Shown here one piece after another: positions 1 to 10,500 of a stretch of 32,595 nucleotides of DNA. The DNA is taken from contig JBBQXW010000041.1 of assembly GCA_038209275.1 (NCBI GenBank), positions 1 to 32,595 on the forward strand, written 5' to 3'. This stretch comes from L227-5C sp038209275. GTDB taxonomy: Bacteria; Chloroflexota; Chloroflexia; Chloroheliales; Chloroheliaceae. Position numbers and translations under genes: made by a program. Under the pieces are notes generated by a model that saw only the letters and a program-made list of their open reading frames with translations, had not been told where the DNA came from and searched no databases. Within the stretch, counting starts at the first letter, position 1; every line of letters starts with the position of its first letter.

Positions 1-2
1 AA

Positions 3-1142
3 TTACATCGCTTGGTCGCACTCAAGCGTTTTTTTCCTGAAGCCATTGCTAATTCTCAACTTCGAGATGCCATCGAGAATGAAGCCAGATTAATGGCTCG
101 GTTTAAGCATCCAAATATTTTAGGTGTAATAGAGTATCAAGTTACAGACGACCTTGGGTATATCGTAACCGATTTAGCCGAAGGAGGCTCACTTGAGAAA
201 AAGATTAGAGCTGTGGGCCGACAGCCTGTTCGCTTTTCCCTGCTCGAAGTAACCCGCTACCTAGAACAAATCGCATTAGGTTTGTATGAAGCGCATAGCA
301 AAATCGTCGCACACCGTGATTTAAAACCAGCTAATATTTTATTAGCTAAAGATGGTCATGCGATGATAGCGGATTTTGGATTGGCCGCCGTTTTAGGTGA
401 TAATGCCACTATGGCATCACTTCATCTAGAAGGAGGTACACCTTCCTATATGGCTCCCGAACAGTGGGAGAATAAACCACGCCGAGTCAGCGATATTTAT
501 GCCCTGGGCATTATAACTTTTCAATTGCTCACTGGGAAATTGCCGTATGGAGGTAACGCGGCCCAACTATTAAATCAACATCTTCATACCCCTATGCCTT
601 TGTTGCGTGAGGTTGCTCCTGAGTTAAATTACCCCGCAGCTTTAGATGATGTAATTGCGGCAGCTACAGAGAAAGAATGGGACAAGCGTATTCGCTCTCC
701 TCTGGAATACTATGGGCGGTTTCGCGAGGTGGTGATTGCTGCCAGTAATGATGGCTTAGTTACTTCTTTTCCTCCTCCACCCCCGAAGTTTAGCGCGGTT
801 TTGCCCCCAGAGGAATCAAGTAAAGACCAACCCTCGCTACCACTGCAACCAGAACCAGAACCGGAACCACCTAATCCTCGAACTGAGCGATTGCTTAAAC
901 AGGCCCGGCTTCTCAGGATGGAGCAGGAGCATCGCCTGAAATCAGTTGTGGACGCTAAAATTAGCGCTGCAATTAAGCATGACCTGAAAGATTTGGAAGA
1001 ACAAATTCAAAAGTTCGAGGCTGAGTTAAATCTTAATCTCACAAAACCTACTGTAATCGAAGCCGTACCAGACCTGTCCAACAATTCAGTGCAACAATCC
1101 AGCCTCGGAGAAGGCTTAGAAACCGAAGGAAAGCATAGCTAG
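3..1142 (+). CDS. Ser/Thr protein kinase (5' truncated)
   Basis: This is a Hanks-type Ser/Thr kinase whose 5' end lies outside the window: the frame stays open through positions 3-11 (reading LHR) and the glycine-rich loop is missing, so the TTG at 12 is not a convincing start. Numbering from that TTG, the visible part has VALK with the ATP lysine at residue 5, the alpha-C glutamate region near 24, a full catalytic loop HRDLKPAN (101-108), DFG (121-123) and APE (148-150), so it should be catalytically active. After about residue 255 comes a Pro/Glu-rich linker (PEPEPEPP) and a charged, helix-prone tail of about 85 residues; no membrane segment is seen. It is followed 49 bp later by an FHA-LuxR regulator on the same strand and points towards the minus-strand secretion operon. 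A role in phosphorylating the FHA-partnered components of that operon is inference. Confidence 0.9.
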   Translation, partial: LHRLVALKRFFPEAIANSQLRDAIENEARLMARFKHPNILGVIEYQVTDDLGYIVTDLAEGGSLEKKIRAVGRQPVRFSLLEVTRYLEQIALGLYEAHSKIVAHRDLKPANILLAKDGHAMIADFGLAAVLGDNATMASLHLEGGTPSYMAPEQWENKPRRVSDIYALGIITFQLLTGKLPYGGNAAQLLNQHLHTPMPLLREVAPELNYPAALDDVIAAATEKEWDKRIRSPLEYYGRFREVVIAASNDGLVTSFPPPPPKFSAVLPPEESSKDQPSLPLQPEPEPEPPNPRTERLLKQARLLRMEQEHRLKSVVDAKISAAIKHDLKDLEEQIQKFEAELNLNLTKPTVIEAVPDLSNNSVQQSSLGEGLETEGKHS

Positions 1143-1191
1143 GGTGATTGGTTCAATCCATTCTGGATTTTTGGTAAAAGGTTAAAAAGCA

Positions 1192-1812
1192 ATGGAGCCG
1201 CAACCGGAAGCGTACCTGCGTATCCTACAACCGGAAATACTGGAAGAGAACGCTCAATCTGAGGCTGAAGCTCTTGCCACTACACCCGCTACCCGAAAGG
1301 TACTAAGCGACAAATATTACCTCAAAAAACCCGAATGCTGGATTGGTCGGGCAAGAGGTTGTGATATTCTTGTCCAAAAAACCATTGATAATATTAGCAG
1401 GAAACATGTATGTATACGAATAAACGAGAAGCATCAATATCTGATTCAAGATAATGACAGTGCCAATGGCACGCTGGTAAATGGCGAACGCCTCAGAAGT
1501 GGCGATGAGCGCCTTCTCAGAACGGGCGATTTTATCTCGCTGGGTACTAAAAACAAAGTATTTCAGTTTATCAATTCGGTTGACCCCGAATTTGTAAGCC
1601 TATCGAAAGCCCAAAAACAGGTTCTGGAACTCATTGCTCAAAACCCGGTTCTCACCTATAAGGAAATCGGCGAAAAGCGGCAAATGTTGTACAAAACTGG
1701 CGGCTCAGAACATACCATCAAAAGTATTCTTAGAGAAATTTATGCCAGGCTGGAAGTAAATTCCAGCCTGGCAGCGGTGAACCGCGCCCGACAACTTGGC
1801 CTGATTGATTAA
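1192..1812 (+). CDS. FHA domain - LuxR-type HTH regulator
   Basis: A 206-residue cytoplasmic protein. Residues about 49-128 form an FHA phosphothreonine-binding domain: IGR at 51-53, ISRKH at 68-72 and the N-G pair in SANGT at 90-94 match the family core. Residues about 136-206 resemble a LuxR/GerE DNA-binding helix-turn-helix, with VLELIAQ, KEIGE, SEHTIKSILREIYARL and a final AxxxARQLGLI. The combination suggests a transcription factor whose activity or partner choice depends on a phosphoprotein, plausibly the kinase encoded just upstream. The ATG at 1192 is preceded by AAAAGG. The stop codon overlaps the stop of the convergent VWA-FHA gene in a shared TTAA. Domain calls are from sequence pattern; the target promoter is unknown. 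Confidence 0.85.
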   Translation: MEPQPEAYLRILQPEILEENAQSEAEALATTPATRKVLSDKYYLKKPECWIGRARGCDILVQKTIDNISRKHVCIRINEKHQYLIQDNDSANGTLVNGERLRSGDERLLRTGDFISLGTKNKVFQFINSVDPEFVSLSKAQKQVLELIAQNPVLTYKEIGEKRQMLYKTGGSEHTIKSILREIYARLEVNSSLAAVNRARQLGLID

Positions 1813-4589
1813 GCTTTACTGCTATTAGCTCCCTCAATCCGCACGACCTGAAATTTTACACTTCGGCTGAGCCAGAAAACGTCCCCCGATTGTAACTGGT
1901 GCGGTTTTCCAGCCTCAAGTTGGCGTTGCTCTTCTCCTACAAACGTCCCATTGCTGGAGCGGTTGCCAATTAGTTCCAGGCTCTCTGGGCTGAATTTAAG
2001 CTCGGCGTGTTGACGTGAAATTCGGTCATCTTTTACCAGTATTTGACTGTTGCGCGAATCACGACCAATTACCCAGCTTCCAGTTCCCACAGGAAGGTCA
2101 AACTGCTGACCACTTTGGCTGACCGTGTCGGTATTAAGGATTTTAACAGACCAGTGGGCCGTCTGAACCGGGCTTTTTTCGGATTCAATTATGGTATATT
2201 GGCCCAAATCTGAATCAGGTGAAGTCTTTTCAGACTTAAAAACCTGAGTTGAAAATATTGCGGTCTTTGGGGAAAGAGAATTACTCTGGTCAGACCCAGG
2301 CGGCAATATACTTGTCTGCTTCGACTGTATCTGAGTTGACCGTCCAAAGAGTGCCAACCTGGAGCCACTCGTCTCAAATCCAAAAGGCAGTGGGTCAGCC
2401 ACTGGCTGCTTCAAGCGCCAGCGCCAGCGCCACACTACCGCAACCACTATTGCTACCAGTACGATAGCACCCAGCAGAATTGGCAGTAAGAAATCGTTTG
2501 GTGGAAGTGCCTTTACCGTAAATTCCTTTTCTTGTTCTCTGTACTGCTGGTCATCCATCAGGCGCAACTTAAGTTTATAAGGTTTTGGCGACTTTGCCGG
2601 CTGCATTACATCTGGCAATTCTGTAACAGTAAAAGCGGCAGTAGCTTCGGCCTTTTGAGTGTCAGTGGTAACAAGCACCTTCAAATTGGTAAATTCTTTT
2701 ACTACCTTGTCACCTTCCATAATTTCACCACTGGCAGTCAACGTGCGCCCTTCTGTACCCCGTAAACCACTCAAAGTAACCGCTAGAGTACCAACTTTTG
2801 TATCTGGGTCTATCTTTTCGATATTGTAGCGAACCGGATTATAGGCAGGGACACATTTCTTGTTGGTAACGGTGAGTTCACCCGCGCTACCTCCATCTCG
2901 CCGAATTCGTTTGCCGTCGCGGTCAAGCGCCCACACATTAAAGCAATATTCTTGACCAATTTTGAACGTCTTGGCATCAATGATAATAGGTGCGGTAATT
3001 AATTCGGCTTTTCCCTGGTTATTATCGGGTAATCTATGTGGTGGTGGATCACTCACCCCGGTACTCAGATCATTTTTATCCGTAATTTTAATTTCCAGGC
3101 TGTCTACCAGTTCGGGCCGCGTTACCCGCAATTTCAATTGATACACATCGTTTGCCCGATTATAGTCAATAATATTGCCGTCAAACTCAATTTTTGGCAT
3201 AGCTAGTTTGGGGTCATATTTTGGAACACATTGAGTAAGCAAGCCTGGGTCATCACTTTTAACTAGCTGACCATTTTTATTAAAAGCACTGATTCTGAAA
3301 CAATATTCCTGCTCAGCCTTGAATTTAGCGGCAGATATGGCGAATTCCAGATTGACTTCACTAGAGCCAGTGGCTGGCTGTGGAAAGGTGCGAATTGGTG
3401 GCTGGGCAGGCAAGACTTGAACTTGAGAATTTTTGTCTTTACCCTGAAGTACTTCTACTTCTACCCGGTCAATAATCTCCGGGTGAGTCAACTTTAAATT
3501 TAGCACATATTGATCTTTGGTCTCATCGGGAATAGGTTCTTTGGAAAAAGCGATTTTTGAGGTGATGTAAGTGTTAGGCGAATTAAACCTAAAAGGGGCC
3601 GGGAGAAACGGATTGGCTTTATTATCGCTCGTAATACGCAAAATGGCGTCGTTATTCCCCTGCTGGGCCTGGACTTTCGCCTGGGCTACCCACTGATTTT
3701 TGAGTAAGGTCATCATGGTATTAAAGGCATCACTCAGGCCGTTTTGATCGGTAATTTTGGTGTAAGCGTTAGTTTGATCCGCCATTCTTTTAAGCACTTG
3801 CTGGTCAACCTTGCTACATGCTTTATCGCTACAAAGTCCAATGGTGTAAAGGGGGGTTACAATCTTTTCGTTAGCCCAATTAATTACATTTTCGACTGAC
3901 TGATTACCCCCTACCTTTTCACTTTCAGGCGTATTTCTGTTATCCTCGCAAAATTCGTTTATGCCATCGGTGAAGACAATCACCGCCCGCCGGTCTTGCG
4001 GGCCAGGTGTAACCTTTTTGACATAATTAATGGCTTGATAGGTAGCATTGTAAAGGCAGGTTCCACCCGTCGGGTCAACCTTAATCGCATTGATACCCTG
4101 TTCGAGCAGGGTGGGATTATTGGTAAAATCTACCACTGGCTTAAAATTTTTGCCGTCTATAGCCACACGGGTAAATCTGAAAACGGCAATTTCAGCCTTG
4201 TTAGGAGCCTTCTTTACCGCATTGATAGCCGCCTCTTTGAGTTTATCCATTGCATTATTATCTGCCATACTACCACTGGCATCGAGCAGCAAAACAATCC
4301 GAATAGGCGAATCAGGCTCTTTAATAGTAGCCGGAAACTGGGTCTCACCGCCGGGACTGTTCTGATTGGTAAGCTGAATCTGGCCGTTAGGGTCAAGCTT
4401 TATCACATTTTGGGGGTCTGGAATAGAGAAATAAACCTGTACATCCACTCCATCATCTTTAGCTTCAGCGCTAGTATTAATAATTGTAACGGGAAAAGTA
4501 TTGGTCTGTGCCTTCAGAATCCCGCCCGAATACCCTAAAGATAGACATAAGGCCAGAGTCATCACAAATTTGTTTGCCTGCTTGACCAT
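1809..4589 (-). CDS. Membrane-anchored VWA domain protein with cytoplasmic FHA
   Basis: A 926-residue protein. An N-terminal hydrophobic segment (about 8-27) looks like a signal peptide or anchor. A von Willebrand A domain follows, with a full MIDAS-type DASGS at 103-107, the later PTGGT loop and VIVFTDG, so metal-dependent ligand binding is expected. The middle (about 300-690) is beta-rich extracytoplasmic sequence with three related segments each carrying a YCF(R/N)-like motif. A transmembrane helix at about 700-722 is followed by Trp/Arg-rich WRWRWRLK, then a cytoplasmic tail ending in an FHA domain (G842-R, ISRQHAEL, SSNGTF). It could sense or bind an outer ligand and couple to phosphorylated partners inside. 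Its Shine-Dalgarno AAAGGA lies inside the last codons of the EccC gene, 3 bp away, implying translational coupling and a functional link to the secretion ATPase. Confidence 0.85.
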   Translation of the reverse strand: MVKQANKFVMTLALCLSLGYSGGILKAQTNTFPVTIINTSAEAKDDGVDVQVYFSIPDPQNVIKLDPNGQIQLTNQNSPGGETQFPATIKEPDSPIRIVLLLDASGSMADNNAMDKLKEAAINAVKKAPNKAEIAVFRFTRVAIDGKNFKPVVDFTNNPTLLEQGINAIKVDPTGGTCLYNATYQAINYVKKVTPGPQDRRAVIVFTDGINEFCEDNRNTPESEKVGGNQSVENVINWANEKIVTPLYTIGLCSDKACSKVDQQVLKRMADQTNAYTKITDQNGLSDAFNTMMTLLKNQWVAQAKVQAQQGNNDAILRITSDNKANPFLPAPFRFNSPNTYITSKIAFSKEPIPDETKDQYVLNLKLTHPEIIDRVEVEVLQGKDKNSQVQVLPAQPPIRTFPQPATGSSEVNLEFAISAAKFKAEQEYCFRISAFNKNGQLVKSDDPGLLTQCVPKYDPKLAMPKIEFDGNIIDYNRANDVYQLKLRVTRPELVDSLEIKITDKNDLSTGVSDPPPHRLPDNNQGKAELITAPIIIDAKTFKIGQEYCFNVWALDRDGKRIRRDGGSAGELTVTNKKCVPAYNPVRYNIEKIDPDTKVGTLAVTLSGLRGTEGRTLTASGEIMEGDKVVKEFTNLKVLVTTDTQKAEATAAFTVTELPDVMQPAKSPKPYKLKLRLMDDQQYREQEKEFTVKALPPNDFLLPILLGAIVLVAIVVAVVWRWRWRLKQPVADPLPFGFETSGSRLALFGRSTQIQSKQTSILPPGSDQSNSLSPKTAIFSTQVFKSEKTSPDSDLGQYTIIESEKSPVQTAHWSVKILNTDTVSQSGQQFDLPVGTGSWVIGRDSRNSQILVKDDRISRQHAELKFSPESLELIGNRSSNGTFVGEEQRQLEAGKPHQLQSGDVFWLSRSVKFQVVRIEGANSSKA

Positions 4590-4592
4590 TTC

Positions 4593-7500
4593 TCAATCCT
4601 TTAACTCTAGCAATTCCTGTATTACTTTTCCAGGACTGACAGCTTCCATCAGACCTTCGATAATAACATCTGGTGTGTTTCTCTCTAGCAAAAGTTGTTT
4701 CCAACGCTCCCACAGCCATTTTTCCAGGACGGCAGGTTCAAGCTGTAGCAAGTTTTTGGTAAGCTTAGTGTTAGCTAAATCAGTCGAAGCCTCGAGTATT
4801 TCGACGAGTGACTGTTTTTGTGGTGTAGCAGATTTCACTCCGTTTGTCGAGCCTGATGAGGTCGGTATAGTCCAGCTGGCGCGAAGATTGCCCCATTTTT
4901 GCTTGATTTGTTTGACCCATTGGTCTAGTTCGCTGGCTATGTCTGACATATTATCGCCATCTGGTAAGGCGTGCGGGATTGCCAGTTGAACTAGCGTCGG
5001 TATGCCAGACCTTACCAGAAAGCCCCGACCAACCGGCAACTCCCGCGAACGTAGTTCAGCTGGGGTGCGATAAACCTTCAAAGCTTCCACCGCCTGTGAG
5101 CTTCGCAGACCCAACCCGTAGGACTGAATAGCCCGGCGCAATTTGGCCTGACCACTTTCACCACTCGAACTGGCGATTAAATGAATTCCAGCACTGCCGT
5201 AGCGTCGCATAATTAAGGCTAATTCATCGCTTATCTTATCGGCTATTTCGTCCAGATTATCTATAATTACAAATAATTCGGGGTACGGACGGATTGTATT
5301 TGTGTGTTCAACTGAACCATTTTGGCTGGCCGTCCGTTTAGTTCGCTGTTCGCCTTCCTGCTTCAACCGCGCCACGAGATCGGGAAGCCCTTCTTCCTCT
5401 TCAATTACTTCCAGTACCTGCGGTAGGCCACCCAGCGTAAACTGGCCCTGATGCTGTACCAGTTTGCGTTGCAGGTCAATTAGCACCAGTTGAATCCGGT
5501 CAGGCGGGTTTTGTTTGGCTAACGAGAGAATACAATTACGCAAGGCGGTAGTTCGGCCCGAAAGCGGTGGACCGACAATCAGGAAGTGTGGCCCTTGATT
5601 CCACAAATCTAGCTCTACCGGCTCCAAATCGCTACCCATCCCAATTACTGCTTTGGCAATAGCCCCTGTGGGAAGCTCTCGCCGGACCTTGACCACTTTC
5701 AACAATTCTTGCAAGCCTATCTGTGTTTGAAGTATCGGAATATCTTCTGGTCGCGACCACTCACTTTGGCTGGTCGTCCACTGCCTTACGACGGTCTGCA
5801 TATTGCCGATTATTTTAAGCATATCCGCCGCTTCGGTTTGAACCGATTTTCCAGCTTTGTTAAATTGTCCGGCGGCGAGGGCCGTTTGTAGCAGCAAAGG
5901 GCGTGACCTATCCCGTATATAACCCCGGCCCGGAATAGAATCTATTTCACTTGTTCCCGGCCCGACAATATCCATGTAAACATCTTTATTAGATTGATGT
6001 AGAGTAATTCGCTCGGCAAACAGGCCATAAAGCTTGCCCTGCATATTACCTGGAATGTTGCAGGTGACAATAAAGCGTATGCAAACCCCGGCTGAACGAC
6101 GTACCAGTGGTAGCAAAACATCCTCGACCAACCCTTCGTAATTTTCCCGAAGCTCGGCAATATTATCAATCACTACTATAATCGCTGGCAGTTTTTGTTC
6201 AGGGTGTGCGGTATTAAAATCAAAGACATTATTTTCACTACTTAATAAGCGTTGCCTGTTCTCAAGTTGCCTCGTCAGAAACTCCAACAGGCGCTGTAAG
6301 CGTTCCTCAAAAGCGTCGTCATCGCCGTGAATTACCGCACCTACGTGGGGTAAATCCTTCAGACTACTCAAGGTATGACCGCCCAAGTCGAGCAAATAAA
6401 ACTGCACATCGCGGGGTGAATGAGTTACCGCCAGACTGGTGATGATGGTACGCAGCAAGGCACTTTTGCCTGAGCCAGAATCGCCGCAAATTACCAGATG
6501 ATTCTGTTTTAAATTGACACGATACGGTTCCTGGCGGGCTTCTTTAGGGTCGTCCAGCAGACCTATCACCGGGTTTAATATTTTACCCTGCCAATCCACT
6601 TGTGGCCAGTCCTGTTCCTGTGGTCGTTCGGCTGGTTGTGCCAACCAATCCGGCAGAACCGGTTCAAGAATGAAAGGCTGGCCCGTTTTTCCATTGGTCA
6701 AGGGTTGGTACAGGCTGGTAGCCTCTGGCAGGAAACGCGGCCAGGGCCGGGGTACGAACTGGTTAGCGTTAAGTTCCCTGGCAAGCTCTACCGCGAAGCC
6801 AAATAGCTTGGGTGGATCCTTATCCCTATCATCCGGTTTAGCCGCAGCAGGTAATTCTTCCCCGGCCCAGGCTACCTGAATAAGCTCAATATTTTCGTTG
6901 CCTACCTGAATATAGCCTCGCCCTGGTAGCCCGTTGGGTAGCAGCGCCGCATCGGGACGGCGCAAGAGATCCTGGCTGGTCTCGATTTGCTCTACCCGCA
7001 GACAAAGCCGCAGCTTGATATTCTCGCGCATCTGGTCAGAAACACCTTTGGGACGTTGCGAAGCCAGAATAAGCGTAACCCCTACCGAGCGTCCCAATCG
7101 GGTAATAGTTTCAAGTTGCTGGCGGTAATCAGGATTATCGCTAATCATTTCGGCGTACTCATCAATAATGATAAACAAGAAAGGATAAGGTTCGCTGGCG
7201 GAAAATCCCTTACGCCGATAATCCACAATATGACTTACGCCCTTCTGTGCATTTAGCTCTTGCCTGCGATCCATTTCGGAGCGGATAGCGGTAAACATCC
7301 GCCCTACCGCCGTCTTGTTCAAGTTTGTGACCAGATCAACGCAGTGTGGCAAATTCTCGAATGGCTTGAAAGCGCCGCCGCCTTTGTAATCTACCAGCAC
7401 AAAATTCAAGACATCCGGCGGGTAGCGCAAAGCCAGGCCAACAATCAGGGTCATCAGCAATTCGGATTTACCCGAACCTGTGCCACCGGCCACCATAGCG

Positions 7501-10500
7501 TGTACCCCATCTACTTTGGCCTCAAATGTCAGTTCGCGCTTTTCATCCCCAGCCGTTTTACCCAGTAAGACCCGTAGCCAGTCGGCATTTTTAGGTTTGC
7601 GCTGTTCTGACCAACCTTGTTGAACCGCTCCCTTGAGAGCTTTCGGGAATTCCTCCTCATCCGAAGTAATTCCAAATTCTTCGGCCAGCATTTTCCGATA
7701 AGGCACATTTTCCGGCAGAGCGTCAATTTTGAACGGCTTAGGTTTGTCGGGTAATTTTTCGGCTTCTTTTTGCATAGCCTGGCTGAGAGCTTTAATAGTA
7801 TCAATTTCGCTCAGAGCCTCCTCGTCCGGCTTCTCGGCCTTGCGGCGGGCCTGGGCCACCTGAAAAAGAAGTGGTTTACGGTCAAGTCGGGTGGCACCGC
7901 GCCCGGCTATAGTATCAATTTCACCCAGCCCTGTACCCACAATTGACACATACTCGTCAGCGTTTCCCAGCCGAAGCGTAAATCGCTCGGTAAACAGACT
8001 GTATAATTTGCTCGACAATACATTCAAACGGTCAGCCGTAACAATGAAATGCACCCCATAAGTTCGTCCCTGCCGGGCCAGATCAATAAAAGCGGTCAGC
8101 AAATCGTCTTTGGTTCCAGTCTGGGCGGTACTGCCAAAGTTATCCATATATTCAGCGAAGTTATCAATTATTACCAGCACTGCATGTCGTGTTGCATCAG
8201 GGTGAGCCACGTTATATTCGGTGAGAGTGGTAACACCGGCCTCGCCAAACTCACGTTTGCGCAGAGCAATCAAATTGTTCAATTCGCGCCAGAGATGGCG
8301 TACCCGCTCATCATAACCGCGCTCGTCCGGCATAATAATTGTGCCAACTTGCGGTAGTTTTCCAAGCATCGTAAGGCTGCCACCGCCCAGATCCAGGATA
8401 TGCAGATGCAATTCTCTGGGGTTGTGGGTAGCAGCCAGGCTGGTTACTAGCGAACGCAAAAAGCCAGTCTTGCCAGAGCCTGATACTCCAAAAACTACGG
8501 CGTGGCCGCGCCTAAAATCTATCGTCAAAGGAAGTTGTTGCGCCCCGGCGGGGTCATCCACCAATCCGACAATGGCATTTAGAGCAGGGACTGCCCTAGT
8601 TGGTGAATCATTCTGTCGCCAGTTGAGCAAGGGCCAGCTTAGAGGTGCTGCCGAAGCGCTGGTTGGTTGTTCCAGCCATTTTTCGATGTAGGGATTCAGT
8701 ACCAATGGCCCGTTATGACCAGCCTTGAGCAACAGGCTATCGGTTGGTTTAATATAATCTTCCACCAGTGGGCTACTAAAGGTCAGTTCGGTGGGCAGCG
8801 CCTTGGGCCAGGGTGAACGCGGATGAGCGACCTTCTTTTCGTTCAGTAATTCTTGGGCCAGTTCCACTACCATATCATAAAAACGGGGCGGTTCCTCACC
8901 TTCTTTAGCCTGGACACCCTCGAAAACTTCGCCCGTGTAGGCAGTCTGAATCAGCTCGATGGTTTCGTTGCCCGCCTGGACATATCCCCGCCCCGGCAGA
9001 CCGTTCGGTAAAAAGGCCGCATCGGAACGGCGTAGCAATTCGACGCTGGTATCCACCTGCTCTACCCGCAGACAAATCCGCAGCTTGATATTAGCCCGCA
9101 TCTGGTCGGATACCCCAACCGGACGTTGTGAGGCCAGAAACAGATGCACCCCAAGCGAACGACCCACGCGGGCAATGCTATTAAGCTTCTCGCCAAAATC
9201 GGGGTTCTCGCTAATCATTTCGGCATATTCATCAATGATAATAAACAAGAAAGGATAGGGCTGACCGCCGGGGAGCTGGTGCATCCCGCGCCGCCGGTAA
9301 TCTACAATATCCTTTACTTTCTTATCTGCGTTTAGCGCTGACCTACGATCCATCTCGGCTCCGATAGCGGTAAACATACGCTCTACGGCCATCTTGTTCA
9401 AATTTGTAACAAGGTCAACGCAATGTGGCAAGGTCTCAAACGGCTTGAAAGCGCCACCACCTTTGTAATCTACCAGCACAAAATTCAGGGCGCTGGGGTC
9501 GTAAGTCAACGCCAGACTACTAATCAGGCTCATCAACAACTCAGATTTACCCGAACCGGTACCACCAGCAATCAAGGCGTGTACTCCGTCTTTTTGAGCT
9601 TCCAATTGCAGGATTTTGGGGCGGTTGCCACTGGCTCGGCCCACCATTACCTGAAGCCAGTCAGCTTTGTCTGGTTCAATACTGTCTTTCCAGTTCTGGC
9701 GAACCAGCTTTCGCAAAGATTCGAGCAGGTTTTGGTCTTTCTTCAGTTCGTATTTCTCAATCAAGAGTTCTTTTAGCAAAACTTTAGTAGGTAGCGCATC
9801 TACCATACGGGGTTCGAGATAGTTATAGCCTTGCAGCCTTCTATTTTTTAGAAAGGTGTCCATTTGTTTTCCGAGTTTCCCGATTAGCTCGGTTTCGTTT
9901 GTATTGTCCGGGTTCTGACTAGAACGTAAATCAAAGGCAGTAGCTAGCTGGCAACTCAAAAGTTGCTGATTAAAGATGGCATACCCTCGGCCCACTATCT
10001 CGGTGATAACATCAGGTTGCTTGCCCAAAACTGCCCGGTAGTCAGTCGAGTCGCTCAGTCGCAGGGCAAAGCGTTCGGTGAAAATGTTGAGCAAATTGCT
10101 GGGCAAACCACTAAGCTGGTTAGCTGAAATAACAAAGTAAATACCGTAGGCACTGCAATACTGGGTCAGACTTAAAAACTGGTTTAGCAGGCTGGTTACA
10201 TTATCGCGTTCTTTGCCAAAGATAGAGATAAATTCACCAAAATTATCAATTGCTACCACCAATGCCGGTATGGGTTGGGTTGGATTCCGTTTATTGTAAT
10301 CCTCCAGGTCATCTCTGCCTGCTTTACTGAGAAGTAACTTGCGCTCCTCCATCATCATATTAAGCTCGCGGAGCAATTGCTCTACCCGTTCTTCAAAACC
10401 CGTCTCATCCGAAGTAATTACCGCTCCAGTATGAGGTAGACTCTTAAAGGCATCAAATTTACGTCCGCCTAAATCCACAATATACAAATGTAAAGCATTG

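Noticed and set aside
12..1142. Kinase as a PglW-like kinase of a type 2 BREX/Pgl system
   Set aside because: It lies on the opposite strand some 18 kb from the BREX genes, has no PglW-like size or extra domains, and the BREX operon already has a full type 1 set with brxL, brxA and brxB.
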